Positions 1 to 6,237 of a DNA stretch of 6,296 nucleotides are shown one piece after another (the stretch's first letter is position 1; each line of letters starts with the position of its first letter). The stretch is from an uncultured Phycisphaerales bacterium (GTDB taxonomy: Bacteria > Planctomycetota > Phycisphaerae > WQYP01), in NCBI GenBank assembly GCA_937901265.1, contig CALCHA010000359.1, positions 1 to 6,296 of the forward strand, in the 5' to 3' direction. A model generated the notes under the pieces. That model saw only the letters and a program-made list of their open reading frames with translations, was not told the DNA's origin and did not search any database. The translations under genes and the position numbers were made by a program.

Positions 1-1187
1 TCCACCCCGCCGGATACATCATCACCAACGAGCACGTCGTCGACCAGGCCACCGAGGTCAACGTGCAGTTCTCCAACGGCGACAAGCTCGAAGCCACCGT
101 CATCGCCACCGACAACGAGCACGACCTCGCCGTCCTCAAGGTCAACCCCAAAAAGCCCCTCACCGCGATCGCCCTTGGCGCCTCTGACGACCTCATGATC
201 GGCGAGCCCGTCTACGCCATCGGCAACCCCTTCGGCTACTCCGGCACCATGACCCGCGGCATCGTCTCCGCCGTCGACCGCACCCTCGAAATCGACGCCT
301 CCAAATCCTACAAAGGCCTCATCCAGACCGACGCCTCCATCAACCCCGGCAACTCCGGCGGACCCCTCATCAACGCTTATGGCCAGGTCGTCGGCATCAA
401 CACCGCCATCCGCGCCGGCGCCAACGGCATCGGCTTCGCCATCGCCGTCTCCAACATGCGCGACCTCCTCCCCGATTTCCTCAATCCCGAAGCCCTCAAC
501 AAGGCGAAGATCGGCTTCACCCTCGAAGAAAAACGCACCATCACCCCCCCCGCCGGCGTCGCCGCCTCTGTCGTCGTGAAGAGCGTCGCCCCCGATTCCG
601 ACGCCGCCAAGGCCGGCCTCCACGCCGGTGATCAGGTCGTCGCCATCGACCACCACCCCGCCCCCACCGTGGTCGAGGCGCTCGTGGCCCTTTCCAGCGC
701 CCGGCCCGGCGAGACCCTCGACCTCGATGTCCTCCGTGGGGCGTTGAAAGATGCCAAAAAATTCGATCTCCACATCCCCGTCGACAAAGCTCCGCCCCCC
801 ATCACCGACCAGACCCTCGCCTCCAGGCTCGGCGTCGATGCCTCCACCATCACCCCCGCCCTCGCCAAAAAACTCTCTCTGGCCGTCGCCCGCGGCGTCG
901 TCATCACCTCCGTCTCTCCCAACGGCCCCGCCGCCAAGGCCGGCATCCAGCCGGGCGATGTCCTCTTTCAGCTCGGACCCTATTACGTCAACAGCGTCGA
1001 CGATGTCGCCACCCTCCTCAAGACCGTCAACAAGGATGTCGACGTCAACGTCGGCGTCATCCGCGGCGAATCCCGCGGCCGCGGCACGCTGCACCTCACC
1101 GGACCTCTCGCCCCCGCCCCCGCCCCCGGCGCTACTCCCCCTTCTCCATCGCCTTCCGATAGCCCGCTTCATCCATCTGGCGTGTGA
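1..1187 (+). CDS. htrA: HtrA/DegP-family periplasmic serine protease with two PDZ domains (5' end cut off by window)
   Basis: This is a trypsin-like S1C protease that would degrade or refold misfolded envelope proteins. The reading frame is open from the window edge (first full codon at 3), so the signal peptide and the start of the protease domain are missing; 394 residues remain. Counting from position 3, the catalytic triad is visible: His11 in TNEHVV (33-35), Asp41 in HDLAVLKV (123-125) and Ser118 in NPGNSGGPL (354-356). The typical AIGNPFG and TRGIVSA strands lie between Asp and Ser. PDZ1 spans about residues 168-262 and PDZ2 about 272-366; each has the AAKAG..(A/P)GD signature. The last ~28 residues are a low-complexity Pro/Ser/Ala tail, and the final 18 of them are read from DNA that also encodes the C terminus of the opposite-strand HD gene. 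The family assignment is secure. Which paralogue it is (DegP, DegQ or DegS-like) cannot be told without the N terminus, though two PDZ domains argue against DegS. Confidence 0.95.
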   Translation, partial: HPAGYIITNEHVVDQATEVNVQFSNGDKLEATVIATDNEHDLAVLKVNPKKPLTAIALGASDDLMIGEPVYAIGNPFGYSGTMTRGIVSAVDRTLEIDASKSYKGLIQTDASINPGNSGGPLINAYGQVVGINTAIRAGANGIGFAIAVSNMRDLLPDFLNPEALNKAKIGFTLEEKRTITPPAGVAASVVVKSVAPDSDAAKAGLHAGDQVVAIDHHPAPTVVEALVALSSARPGETLDLDVLRGALKDAKKFDLHIPVDKAPPPITDQTLASRLGVDASTITPALAKKLSLAVARGVVITSVSPNGPAAKAGIQPGDVLFQLGPYYVNSVDDVATLLKTVNKDVDVNVGVIRGESRGRGTLHLTGPLAPAPAPGATPPSPSPSDSPLHPSGV

Positions 1188-1626
1188 GAAACTTGTAGGA
1201 CGCCGCATAGCGCACCACGCGCTTGCGGTCCTTCTTCTTCCCCGCCCGAAACGTCACCCGCCGCAGGTCGGCATTGTCCAAAAGGTCCGCGACCTTCACT
1301 GCCCTCGCCAGCTCGTTCGCTGACAGCTTCACCACGTAATCCGCATAGCTCACCCCCTCCTCGTGCGTGAGCAGTTCCACCGCCGCCACCACCTCCGCCG
1401 GCATGCCCGCCTTGCGCAGGTCCTTCGCGCCCAGGCCTCCGCGCTCCAGCGTGTCATGCAGAATCGCCACACAGCGCAGCCGCTCGTGCTGGTGCGCATC
1501 ATCCCCCTGCGACACCGCCAGCATCACCCGCATCGGATGCACAATGTAGGGCTCCCCCGACGGATCCTCGCCCGCGCCATGGGCCGCCACCGCCACCTCA
1601 ATCGCCTTCTGCAGCAGACTCGCCAT
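1132..1626 (-). CDS. Small RelA/SpoT-type HD-domain phosphohydrolase with altered HDxxE(D) motif
   Basis: This is a 164-residue single-domain protein of the HD superfamily, closest to the small SpoT/MESH1-like hydrolases that remove pyrophosphate from (p)ppGpp or related nucleotides. Visible motifs are His16 (AAHGAGED), His30 in GEPYIVHPMRVM, His57-Asp58 in AILHDTLER and Asp114 in VKVADLLDN, which together would form the metal site; there is no synthetase domain. The family normally reads HDxxED. Here Glu61 is kept but the next acid is Arg62, so activity or substrate may differ. I chose ATG 1626 because GGGAGG (1633-1638) lies 6 nt upstream. ATG 1632 abuts that site and GTG 1644 would include it. 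The gene begins inside the 3' end of the CHAD gene (29-nt overlap), so the two are probably co-transcribed and translationally coupled. Its 3' end overlaps htrA by 56 nt on the opposite strand. The fold assignment is firm and the substrate is inferred. Confidence 0.88.
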   Translation of the reverse strand: MASLLQKAIEVAVAAHGAGEDPSGEPYIVHPMRVMLAVSQGDDAHQHERLRCVAILHDTLERGGLGAKDLRKAGMPAEVVAAVELLTHEEGVSYADYVVKLSANELARAVKVADLLDNADLRRVTFRAGKKKDRKRVVRYAASYKFLTRQMDEAGYRKAMEKGE

Positions 1627-2470
1627 CGGCATCCTCCCGCGCACGCCAATACTGATGCACCCGCTTCACAAACGCAGCAGGCTTCTCGGCAAACAGCCGC
1701 GCGCCCAGCGCCCGCGCCAGCCGGCGCAGGTGCTCCCGCCGCGGCGCAACGGCCTTTGCGAGCCCTGGTGCCAGCCCCGCCAGCACCGCCAGATCATGAT
1801 CGTCCCCCAGCAAATCCGTCAACCCGTGCGCCTCCTTCGCCAGCGCCTTCAGCCCGCGCGGCCACAACGGCGAAAGCATCTCCACCTGATGCCGCAGGTC
1901 CTTCACCCGCTTCCGCCACGCATGCCACGCCTCATCCTCGTCGGTCCCCAGCGCCTCGCCCATCCGCTTCCGCCCTTTGCGATAGGCCCCCTCCAGCCCG
2001 GCCGCGAGGGTCCGCCACCCGCCATCAACTTTCCAGCTTTCGCACTCCGCCCGCACCGCCTCGACCGCGAGCCGCGCCTTGTCCAGTGCCTTGTCCCCCT
2101 CGATCACCCGCCGGCGAATCTCGACCCGCCGCGACTGGAGGGCCCCACGCACCTTTGTGTTGGCCCCCGGCAATTTTTCCAGCGCCTCCATCACCGCCGT
2201 CGCATCCCGCACCTCCGACAGCGGCCGCCCCGCATCCCGCAACGCCCCATTCAGCGCGCAAAACGTCTTGTCCCCAATCCCCTCCCGCACCAGCCGCACC
2301 AGCGCCCGCACCTCCTTGAGCCGCTTGCGCACCTCATGCACCGCCTCATCCTGCGCCCGCGCCTCGGTCAGCTCCCCCCGCAGCACCCCCAGCGCCTTGT
2401 CCAACTGCCCCGCCGCCGCCGCCCGCACCAGCTTCCCGAGTCCCGCGCCGTTTTCCACATGCAGCTTCAT
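1598..2470 (-). CDS. CHAD-domain protein (polyphosphate-binding family)
   Basis: This is a 290-residue, helix-rich, strongly basic protein made almost entirely of a CHAD domain. The domain shows as two related halves. The first has VHEVRKRLKEVR (residues 44-55), followed by SEVRDATAVMEAL (85-97). The second has WHAWRKRVKDLRHQ (182-195), followed by LLGDDHDLAVL (220-230). The repeated H..RK..K..R pattern supplies the basic groove that in characterised CHAD proteins binds inorganic polyphosphate, often at polyphosphate granules. No CYTH/triphosphate tunnel domain is attached, so this is a stand-alone CHAD protein, probably a binding protein and not an enzyme. I chose ATG 2470 because GAGGTG (2476-2481) lies 5 nt upstream. 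The longer reading from 2518 would overlap the divergent gene's start and lacks a ribosome site. It is the first gene of a two-gene operon with the HD hydrolase. The family is confident; the polyphosphate role is inferred from the family. Confidence 0.9.
   Translation of the reverse strand: MKLHVENGAGLGKLVRAAAAGQLDKALGVLRGELTEARAQDEAVHEVRKRLKEVRALVRLVREGIGDKTFCALNGALRDAGRPLSEVRDATAVMEALEKLPGANTKVRGALQSRRVEIRRRVIEGDKALDKARLAVEAVRAECESWKVDGGWRTLAAGLEGAYRKGRKRMGEALGTDEDEAWHAWRKRVKDLRHQVEMLSPLWPRGLKALAKEAHGLTDLLGDDHDLAVLAGLAPGLAKAVAPRREHLRRLARALGARLFAEKPAAFVKRVHQYWRAREDADGESAAEGD
1633..1638 (-). promoter_or_regulatory. Shine-Dalgarno site of the HD-hydrolase gene
   Basis: Read on the minus strand, GGGAGG sits 6 nt before ATG 1626 and directly against ATG 1632. 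This spacing decides the start in favour of 1626. The site lies inside the last codons of the CHAD gene, as expected for a downstream gene in an overlapping operon. Confidence 0.7.
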
Positions 2471-2475
2471 CGCCT

Positions 2476-2481
2476 CACCTC
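2476..2481 (-). promoter_or_regulatory. Shine-Dalgarno site of the CHAD gene
   Basis: On the minus strand GAGGTG lies 5 nt before ATG 2470. It is the reason for preferring this start over in-frame ATGs at 2491 and 2518, which lack such a site. Confidence 0.7.
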
Positions 2482-2486
2482 GCACG

Positions 2487-2492
2487 ATCATA
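2487..2492 (-). promoter_or_regulatory. Possible -10 element for the CHAD-HD operon
   Basis: TATGAT on the minus strand matches the sigma-70 -10 consensus at 5 of 6 positions. It would start transcription near 2480, giving a leader of only about 10 nt that still contains most of the ribosome site. No good -35 box is found at 15-18 nt; the sequence there is G-rich. This is therefore a weak prediction that rests on the hexamer and its position. Confidence 0.3.
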
Positions 2493-2503
2493 GCCTCGGA
2501 GGT

Positions 2504-2509
2504 TACACT
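2504..2509 (+). promoter_or_regulatory. Possible -10 element placing the isomerase start codon at or next to +1
   Basis: TACACT (4 of 6 matches to TATAAT) is separated from ATG 2517 by 7 nt, so transcription would begin at or one base before the start codon and the mRNA would be leaderless. The only purine-rich site, GGAGG at 2498-2502, is 14 nt from the ATG, which is long for a ribosome site and fits this reading. No clear -35 box is visible. Confidence 0.25.
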
Positions 2510-2516
2510 CGCCCCC

Positions 2517-3347
2517 ATGAAACTCGCCTACTCGACCAACGCCTATAAGCAGGCCACGCTGGAAGCGGCCATCGAATCCATCGCCTCCCTCGGCTATGCC
2601 GGCGTTGAAATCATGGCCGACGTGCCGCACGCCTATCCGCCCGACATGCCCCCCGCGCGCGTGAGCGCGATCCGCAAGCAGATCGCCGCCGCCGGCCTCG
2701 CCCTCTCCAACATCAATGCCTTCACCCTCTTCGCCAACGGTGACACCTACCATCCCACCTGGATCGAAGACGATCTCCGCCTGGTCGCCCGCCGCATCGA
2801 ACACACCAAGAACACCCTCCGCATGGCCGCCGAACTGGGTGCCAAAACCATCTCCCTCCAGCCTGGCGGCCCGCTCTTCCCCGACACTCCGGAGCGCCGC
2901 GCCCAGGCCCTGCGCCGCTTTGAAGCCGGTCTCGGAGAACTCCTCCCACTCGCCGAAGAGCTGGGCATCACGCTGACGATCGAGCCCGAGCCCGGCCTGC
3001 TCATCCAACATTCCGACGACTGCGCCGCCTTCCTGCAGCGGCTTCACCACCCGCACCTGAAGATGAACGCCGACCTCGGCCACTTTTTCTGCGTCGGCGA
3101 AGACCCCGCCGCCGTCATCCGCAAGCACCACGCCCGCATCGCCCATGTCCACGTCGAGGACATCGCCGCCAACCGTGTCCACCAGCACCTCATCCCCGGC
3201 CAGGGCGCGATGCCGTGGGAGGCCCTCTTCACCGCCCTGCGCGAGGTCCACTACAGCGGCTGGATCACGGCTGAGCTCTATCCCTACGTCACCGGCGCCG
3301 AGGCGGCGGGCCGCGAAGCCTTCGCGTTTCTGCAGCGCTTTCTCTGA
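2517..3347 (+). CDS. Sugar phosphate isomerase/epimerase (xylose isomerase-like TIM barrel)
   Basis: This is a 276-residue cytoplasmic enzyme of the AP-endonuclease-2-like TIM-barrel family, whose members isomerise or epimerise sugars and polyols with a divalent metal. Strand 1 begins at once (MKLAYSTNAY), followed by GYAGVEIMAD (26-35), typical of the family N terminus. The expected metal ligands are present: Glu156 in TIEPEPG, Asp186 in MNADLGHF, His212 in HVHVED and Glu253 in TAELYPY. SLQPGGPL (113-120) and PGQGAMPW (227-234) fit the substrate loops. Length is normal. ATG 2517 is the only sensible start, since no in-frame start codon occurs in the spacer just upstream. The gene is divergent from the CHAD gene across 46 bp. 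It is followed after 109 bp by nuoN, with which it need not be co-transcribed. The substrate cannot be read from the sequence; ketose 3-epimerase, hydroxypyruvate isomerase and inosose-type activities are all possible. Confidence 0.9.
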   Translation: MKLAYSTNAYKQATLEAAIESIASLGYAGVEIMADVPHAYPPDMPPARVSAIRKQIAAAGLALSNINAFTLFANGDTYHPTWIEDDLRLVARRIEHTKNTLRMAAELGAKTISLQPGGPLFPDTPERRAQALRRFEAGLGELLPLAEELGITLTIEPEPGLLIQHSDDCAAFLQRLHHPHLKMNADLGHFFCVGEDPAAVIRKHHARIAHVHVEDIAANRVHQHLIPGQGAMPWEALFTALREVHYSGWITAELYPYVTGAEAAGREAFAFLQRFL

Positions 3348-3456
3348 ATGCCCCCTCGCGCGGAATCGACCTCCGCCGCCAGATGACCTTTCCCGACCGT
3401 GGCTGTACCATAACCCCTCGCCGATTTTCGTCTGACGACAGGTACCCACCCACACC
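3348..3456. other. Intergenic spacer between isomerase gene and nuoN
   Basis: These 109 bp hold no open gene. A 5-bp inverted repeat (3360-3364 with 3372-3376, 7-nt loop) just after the isomerase stop has no following T-tract, so it is not a convincing terminator. A promoter-like pair lies at 3383-3411. No strong ribosome site precedes nuoN; the best is ACAGG at 3438-3442, 14 nt before the ATG. Confidence 0.6.
3383..3411 (+). promoter_or_regulatory. Possible sigma-70-like promoter for nuoN
   Basis: ATGACC (3383-3388) and TACCAT (3406-3411) each match the -35 and -10 consensus at 4 of 6 positions and are exactly 17 nt apart. The start would be near 3418, giving a leader of about 40 nt. The match is moderate and could be chance. 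If real, nuoN is transcribed independently of the upstream isomerase. Confidence 0.3.
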
Positions 3457-5112
3457 ATGCCGCTCGCCGTTCCCACCGCTCGGGACTTCTTTCCACTGCT
3501 GCCGGAGCTCACCCTCCTCTTCGCCGGCGTGGTGGTGCTCGCCATCCCGATTTTTTCCCCCCGGAAGAACATCCTCGTCTCGGCCATCGCCGCGACGGTG
3601 GGCATCCTGGCGGCTCTTGCGGCGCTGGCCTGGACCTGGCCGGTGGCGATGCATCAGTCGCCCACGCTGTTCGGGGGGCTGCTGCTGATCGATCCCTTCT
3701 CCTGGTGTGTGCGGCTGCTGCTGATTTTTTTCACCGGCATCGTGCTGGCGCTGTGGTTTACCGATTCGCACGACAAATTCCTCGCGCGCAGCCAGGCGGG
3801 CGATGCGCCGGAGTTCTTTCTGCTGCTCCTGATGGCCCTGTTGGGCATGTGCCTCATGGCCAGCACCACCAACCTGCTGATGATGTTCATCGCCATTGAG
3901 ATGGCGTCGCTGCCCAGCTACGTGCTCGCGGGCTTCCGCAAAACGCAGCGACTCGGTGCCGAGGCGGCCATGAAATACGTCCTCTTCGGGGCTGCCTCCG
4001 CCGCGGTGATGGCCTATGGCATGTCCCTGTTGTATGGCCTTTTCGGGACGCTCGACCTGCGGCTCATCGGCCACGCCATCGCCGCTGACCCCGCTTCCCT
4101 CACGGGGTCCCACGGCCTGCTTTTCGCCCTGGGGATCACCGGTCTGCTGGCCGGCGTTGGCTTCAAAGTGGCGATGGTCCCCATGCACTTCTGGTGTCCG
4201 GACGTCTTCCAGGGTGCGTCGATCGATGTCACCACCTTCCTGTCGGTGGCCTCCAAAGCCGCGGGGCTTGCCCTGCTCATGCGCATCGGCGTGGCGCTCG
4301 CCCCCGTGCCCTGGTTTTCGACGCTGCTGCTCACCATCGGCATCATCACCTGCTTCTGGGGCAACCTCGCGGCCTATCCGCAGATGGACATCAAGCGCCT
4401 GCTTGCCTGGTCCAGCGTGGCCCACGCGGGCTATATGCTCATCGGCATGTCGGCCCTCACGTCAGGTGGGCCGCTGGTCGCCGGCGCCGGCGCGCAGGAC
4501 CTGATCATGAGCAGCGGTGCGGAGCTGCTGTTGTTCTATCTCTTCCTCTACGTCTTCATGAACGGCGGGGCCTTTGTCACGGCGGCCGCGATCGCCCAGC
4601 GGCTCACCGGCCCCACCGGCGCCGGCATGTCCATCGGGGTGTCGGCGATGGTTCCCGCGCCCGCGGCGCTCGTCTCCCCCGATGTCGGGTCAGGCGAGGA
4701 CCTGCGCCACTATGCCGGGCTCATGCGCCGCGCCCCGATTCTGGCGGCCACCATGCTGGTCTGCCTGCTGTCGCTGACCGGTATTCCGCTGACCGTCGGG
4801 TTTGCAACCAAGGTCAAGCTGTTCGCGGTGCTCCTCAACACCGGCAGCGCCGCGGCGTGGGTGGGGGTGGCGGCCGTGGGGATCAACACCGTGATCGCTG
4901 CGTTTTACTATTTTCGGGTGATTCGCCAGATGTATCTCACGCCATCGGAGGCGCCGCCGCTGATCGAGATCGCACCGGTCACGGTCGTGGCCGTCGTGCT
5001 GGCCAGCCTGAACGTGCTGCTGTTCGTGGGGTATGGGTGGGTGGAATATGGCGCGGCCTCCCATGCCTGGCTGCTGGGGGTGCCGCTCATTCCGGCGGGG
5101 GCAGGTGGTTGA
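3457..5112 (+). CDS. nuoN: NADH-quinone oxidoreductase subunit N (proton-translocating membrane subunit)
   Basis: This is an antiporter-like inner-membrane subunit of respiratory complex I, which helps move protons during quinone reduction. The 551 residues form many hydrophobic helices. Family hallmarks are IAIEMASLPSYVLAGF (145-160), EAAMKYVLFGAASAAVM, GFKVAMVPMHFWCPDVFQGA (235-254), MDIKRLLAWSSVAHAGYMLIG (310-330) and SLTGIPLTVGFATKVKLF. The charged residues of the proton path appear to be kept: Glu148, Lys237, Lys267 and Lys452, which by motif correspond to the essential Glu133, Lys217, Lys247 and Lys395 of E. coli NuoN. It is longer than the usual ~480-500 residues because of extra loop sequence at about 336-352 and 383-415. 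ATG 3457 is the only start before the first helix; its ribosome site is weak. No nuoM or other nuo gene adjoins it. Its 3' end overlaps the opposite-strand kinase gene by 26 nt. Confidence 0.95.
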   Translation: MPLAVPTARDFFPLLPELTLLFAGVVVLAIPIFSPRKNILVSAIAATVGILAALAALAWTWPVAMHQSPTLFGGLLLIDPFSWCVRLLLIFFTGIVLALWFTDSHDKFLARSQAGDAPEFFLLLLMALLGMCLMASTTNLLMMFIAIEMASLPSYVLAGFRKTQRLGAEAAMKYVLFGAASAAVMAYGMSLLYGLFGTLDLRLIGHAIAADPASLTGSHGLLFALGITGLLAGVGFKVAMVPMHFWCPDVFQGASIDVTTFLSVASKAAGLALLMRIGVALAPVPWFSTLLLTIGIITCFWGNLAAYPQMDIKRLLAWSSVAHAGYMLIGMSALTSGGPLVAGAGAQDLIMSSGAELLLFYLFLYVFMNGGAFVTAAAIAQRLTGPTGAGMSIGVSAMVPAPAALVSPDVGSGEDLRHYAGLMRRAPILAATMLVCLLSLTGIPLTVGFATKVKLFAVLLNTGSAAAWVGVAAVGINTVIAAFYYFRVIRQMYLTPSEAPPLIEIAPVTVVAVVLASLNVLLFVGYGWVEYGAASHAWLLGVPLIPAGAGG

Positions 5113-6202
5113 GAAACTCCGCGAGGGCGGGCAGCGTGGGAGAGAGCGCCGTGCGCACGTAGTAGCCGCTGGTGGCGGTGGCGGCGGCCAGGGCTTGCGG
5201 GAGCGACAGGCCCAGCAGGCGCGAGAACACGAATCCGGCATTGAAATGATCGCCCGCACCGGTGGAGATGCGCGGGCTCTGGATGAACGGGCCTTCGAAC
5301 TGCGCGACTTCGTCCGCCGTGGCGGCCGCTGCGCCGGTGCGCGGGTGGATGACGACGGTGTTCAACTTCAGCGCCTGCCGGAGCGTCGCGGCGAGCGTCG
5401 CCAACGGGGGCAGGGGCTCGCAGGGAAGCTCGAGGGCGGCGGCCACCTGGAGCGCTTCCGAGAGGTTGAGGCCCAGGACGACCGGGGTGATGAGGTTGAT
5501 CTCGCACAGCACGGAAAGGGCCGCAAGAAGGTCGGCGGGGAGACGCTTTTCGGGGTCGGCGAGATCGACGAAAAAGAGGCGGGGCTTTTTAGAGAGCGTG
5601 GGCAGAATGTCGGTGAGCAGGTGCTGCCAGATCGGGGTGAGGTGGGGCAGCATGGTCCAGTTGACCGCTCCGATCAGGGCGGCAGTGTCGCAGAGGGCGC
5701 GGAAGGACTCGAGGCCGACGTGGGAGAGGATACGGTCCCAGGTGCCTTCGGCGAGGGAGGCACGGTTGCCGAGCATGATTTTGCCATCGGAAAATTCAAG
5801 GGCGGAGGTGTGGGCGGGCTGGGCGAGGGGGAGGAGGGTGGCCTTGCGGGCAAACTCGTTGAAGCCGGGGTGCGGCGCGGGATAGCCGGTCGTGCCCACG
5901 TAAGTGGTCGGGAGGCCCAGGGCAGCCATCGCATTGGCCATGATCGGGCCATTGCCGCCGAGCTTTTGTTGCTTGATGACCATTTCCATGTTGGAGGATT
6001 GACCGGCGGCGGCGGCGATTTTTCCGGCGAAGCTGGGGATGGTGAGCAGGCGGTCGTAGCGGTCATGGGCATGGCGTTTGTCGACGACGTCGATGATGTC
6101 GTCGACGAAGCCGTCGAAGCCCAGCAGCGCGGGAAAGGCGGAAGGCGTCGCCGCGAGCAGTGCAGCGGCAGCGGCGAGGGCGGTATCGGTGCGGGTGGTC
6201 AT
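5087..6202 (-). CDS. PfkB/ribokinase-family carbohydrate kinase, substrate unknown
   Basis: This is a cytoplasmic 371-residue kinase expected to transfer phosphate from ATP to a sugar or sugar-like alcohol. The C-terminal PfkB signature is clear: STGAGDHFNAGFVFSRLLG (313-331), with Asp318 as catalytic base and GAGD forming the anion hole. The N-terminal substrate region has LGFDGFVDDI (27-36) and LGGNGPIMANAMAALGL (81-97), which correspond to the family's GG.-.N-A..LG motif. VVLGLNLSEA (241-250) matches the usual strand before the nucleotide site. At 371 residues it is longer than typical ribokinase or fructokinase proteins (~300-330). I chose ATG 6202: the longer GTG start at 6268 adds 22 residues unlike the family, and neither has a ribosome site. 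The gene meets nuoN tail-to-tail with a 26-nt overlap. The family is firm. The substrate is not assignable by eye, and no adjoining pathway gene helps. Confidence 0.9.
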   Translation of the reverse strand: MTTRTDTALAAAAALLAATPSAFPALLGFDGFVDDIIDVVDKRHAHDRYDRLLTIPSFAGKIAAAAGQSSNMEMVIKQQKLGGNGPIMANAMAALGLPTTYVGTTGYPAPHPGFNEFARKATLLPLAQPAHTSALEFSDGKIMLGNRASLAEGTWDRILSHVGLESFRALCDTAALIGAVNWTMLPHLTPIWQHLLTDILPTLSKKPRLFFVDLADPEKRLPADLLAALSVLCEINLITPVVLGLNLSEALQVAAALELPCEPLPPLATLAATLRQALKLNTVVIHPRTGAAAATADEVAQFEGPFIQSPRISTGAGDHFNAGFVFSRLLGLSLPQALAAATATSGYYVRTALSPTLPALAEFLNHLPPPE

Positions 6203-6208
6203 CACAGG

Positions 6209-6237
6209 ATCGTAGAGCGCAGGGGAGGTTTGGTAAA
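6209..6237 (-). promoter_or_regulatory. Possible promoter giving a leaderless kinase mRNA
   Basis: On the minus strand TTTACC (6232-6237) and TACGAT (6209-6214) each match the consensus boxes at 4 of 6 positions, with a 17-nt spacer. Six nucleotides separate TACGAT from ATG 6202, so the predicted +1 is the A of the start codon. The absence of any Shine-Dalgarno sequence before this ATG fits leaderless initiation. Confidence 0.4.

Noticed and set aside
2079..2516. A 146-codon N-terminal extension of the isomerase frame
   Set aside because: It is Ser/Arg/Ala-rich, lies antisense to the CHAD gene and lacks a ribosome site. The TIM barrel begins exactly at ATG 2517.
2471..2518. A longer CHAD start at 2518 or 2491
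   Set aside because: No ribosome site precedes either, and the 2518 start overlaps the divergent gene's ATG. ATG 2470 has a well-spaced GAGGTG.
1363..2548. Long + strand open frames rich in Pro, Ala, His and Arg across the CHAD gene
   Set aside because: They are antisense to two genes with clear family motifs. Their low-complexity composition is what GC-rich antisense frames produce, and no domain is visible.
3360..3376. A short hairpin after the isomerase stop as a terminator
   Set aside because: The stem is only 5 bp and no T-run follows.
3289..4425. A 378-codon minus-strand open frame rich in Gly, Gln, Glu and His, opposite nuoN and the isomerase end
   Set aside because: It is a shadow of nuoN: hydrophobic helix codons read backwards give a charged, Gln/His-rich sequence with no recognisable fold.
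6080..6106. An inverted repeat with 9-bp perfect arms, extendable to a near-continuous stem, inside the kinase gene
   Set aside because: It is explained by clustered Val, Asp and Ile codons (VDDIIDVVD) in a conserved protein segment. It has no T-tract and is not in a position expected for regulation.
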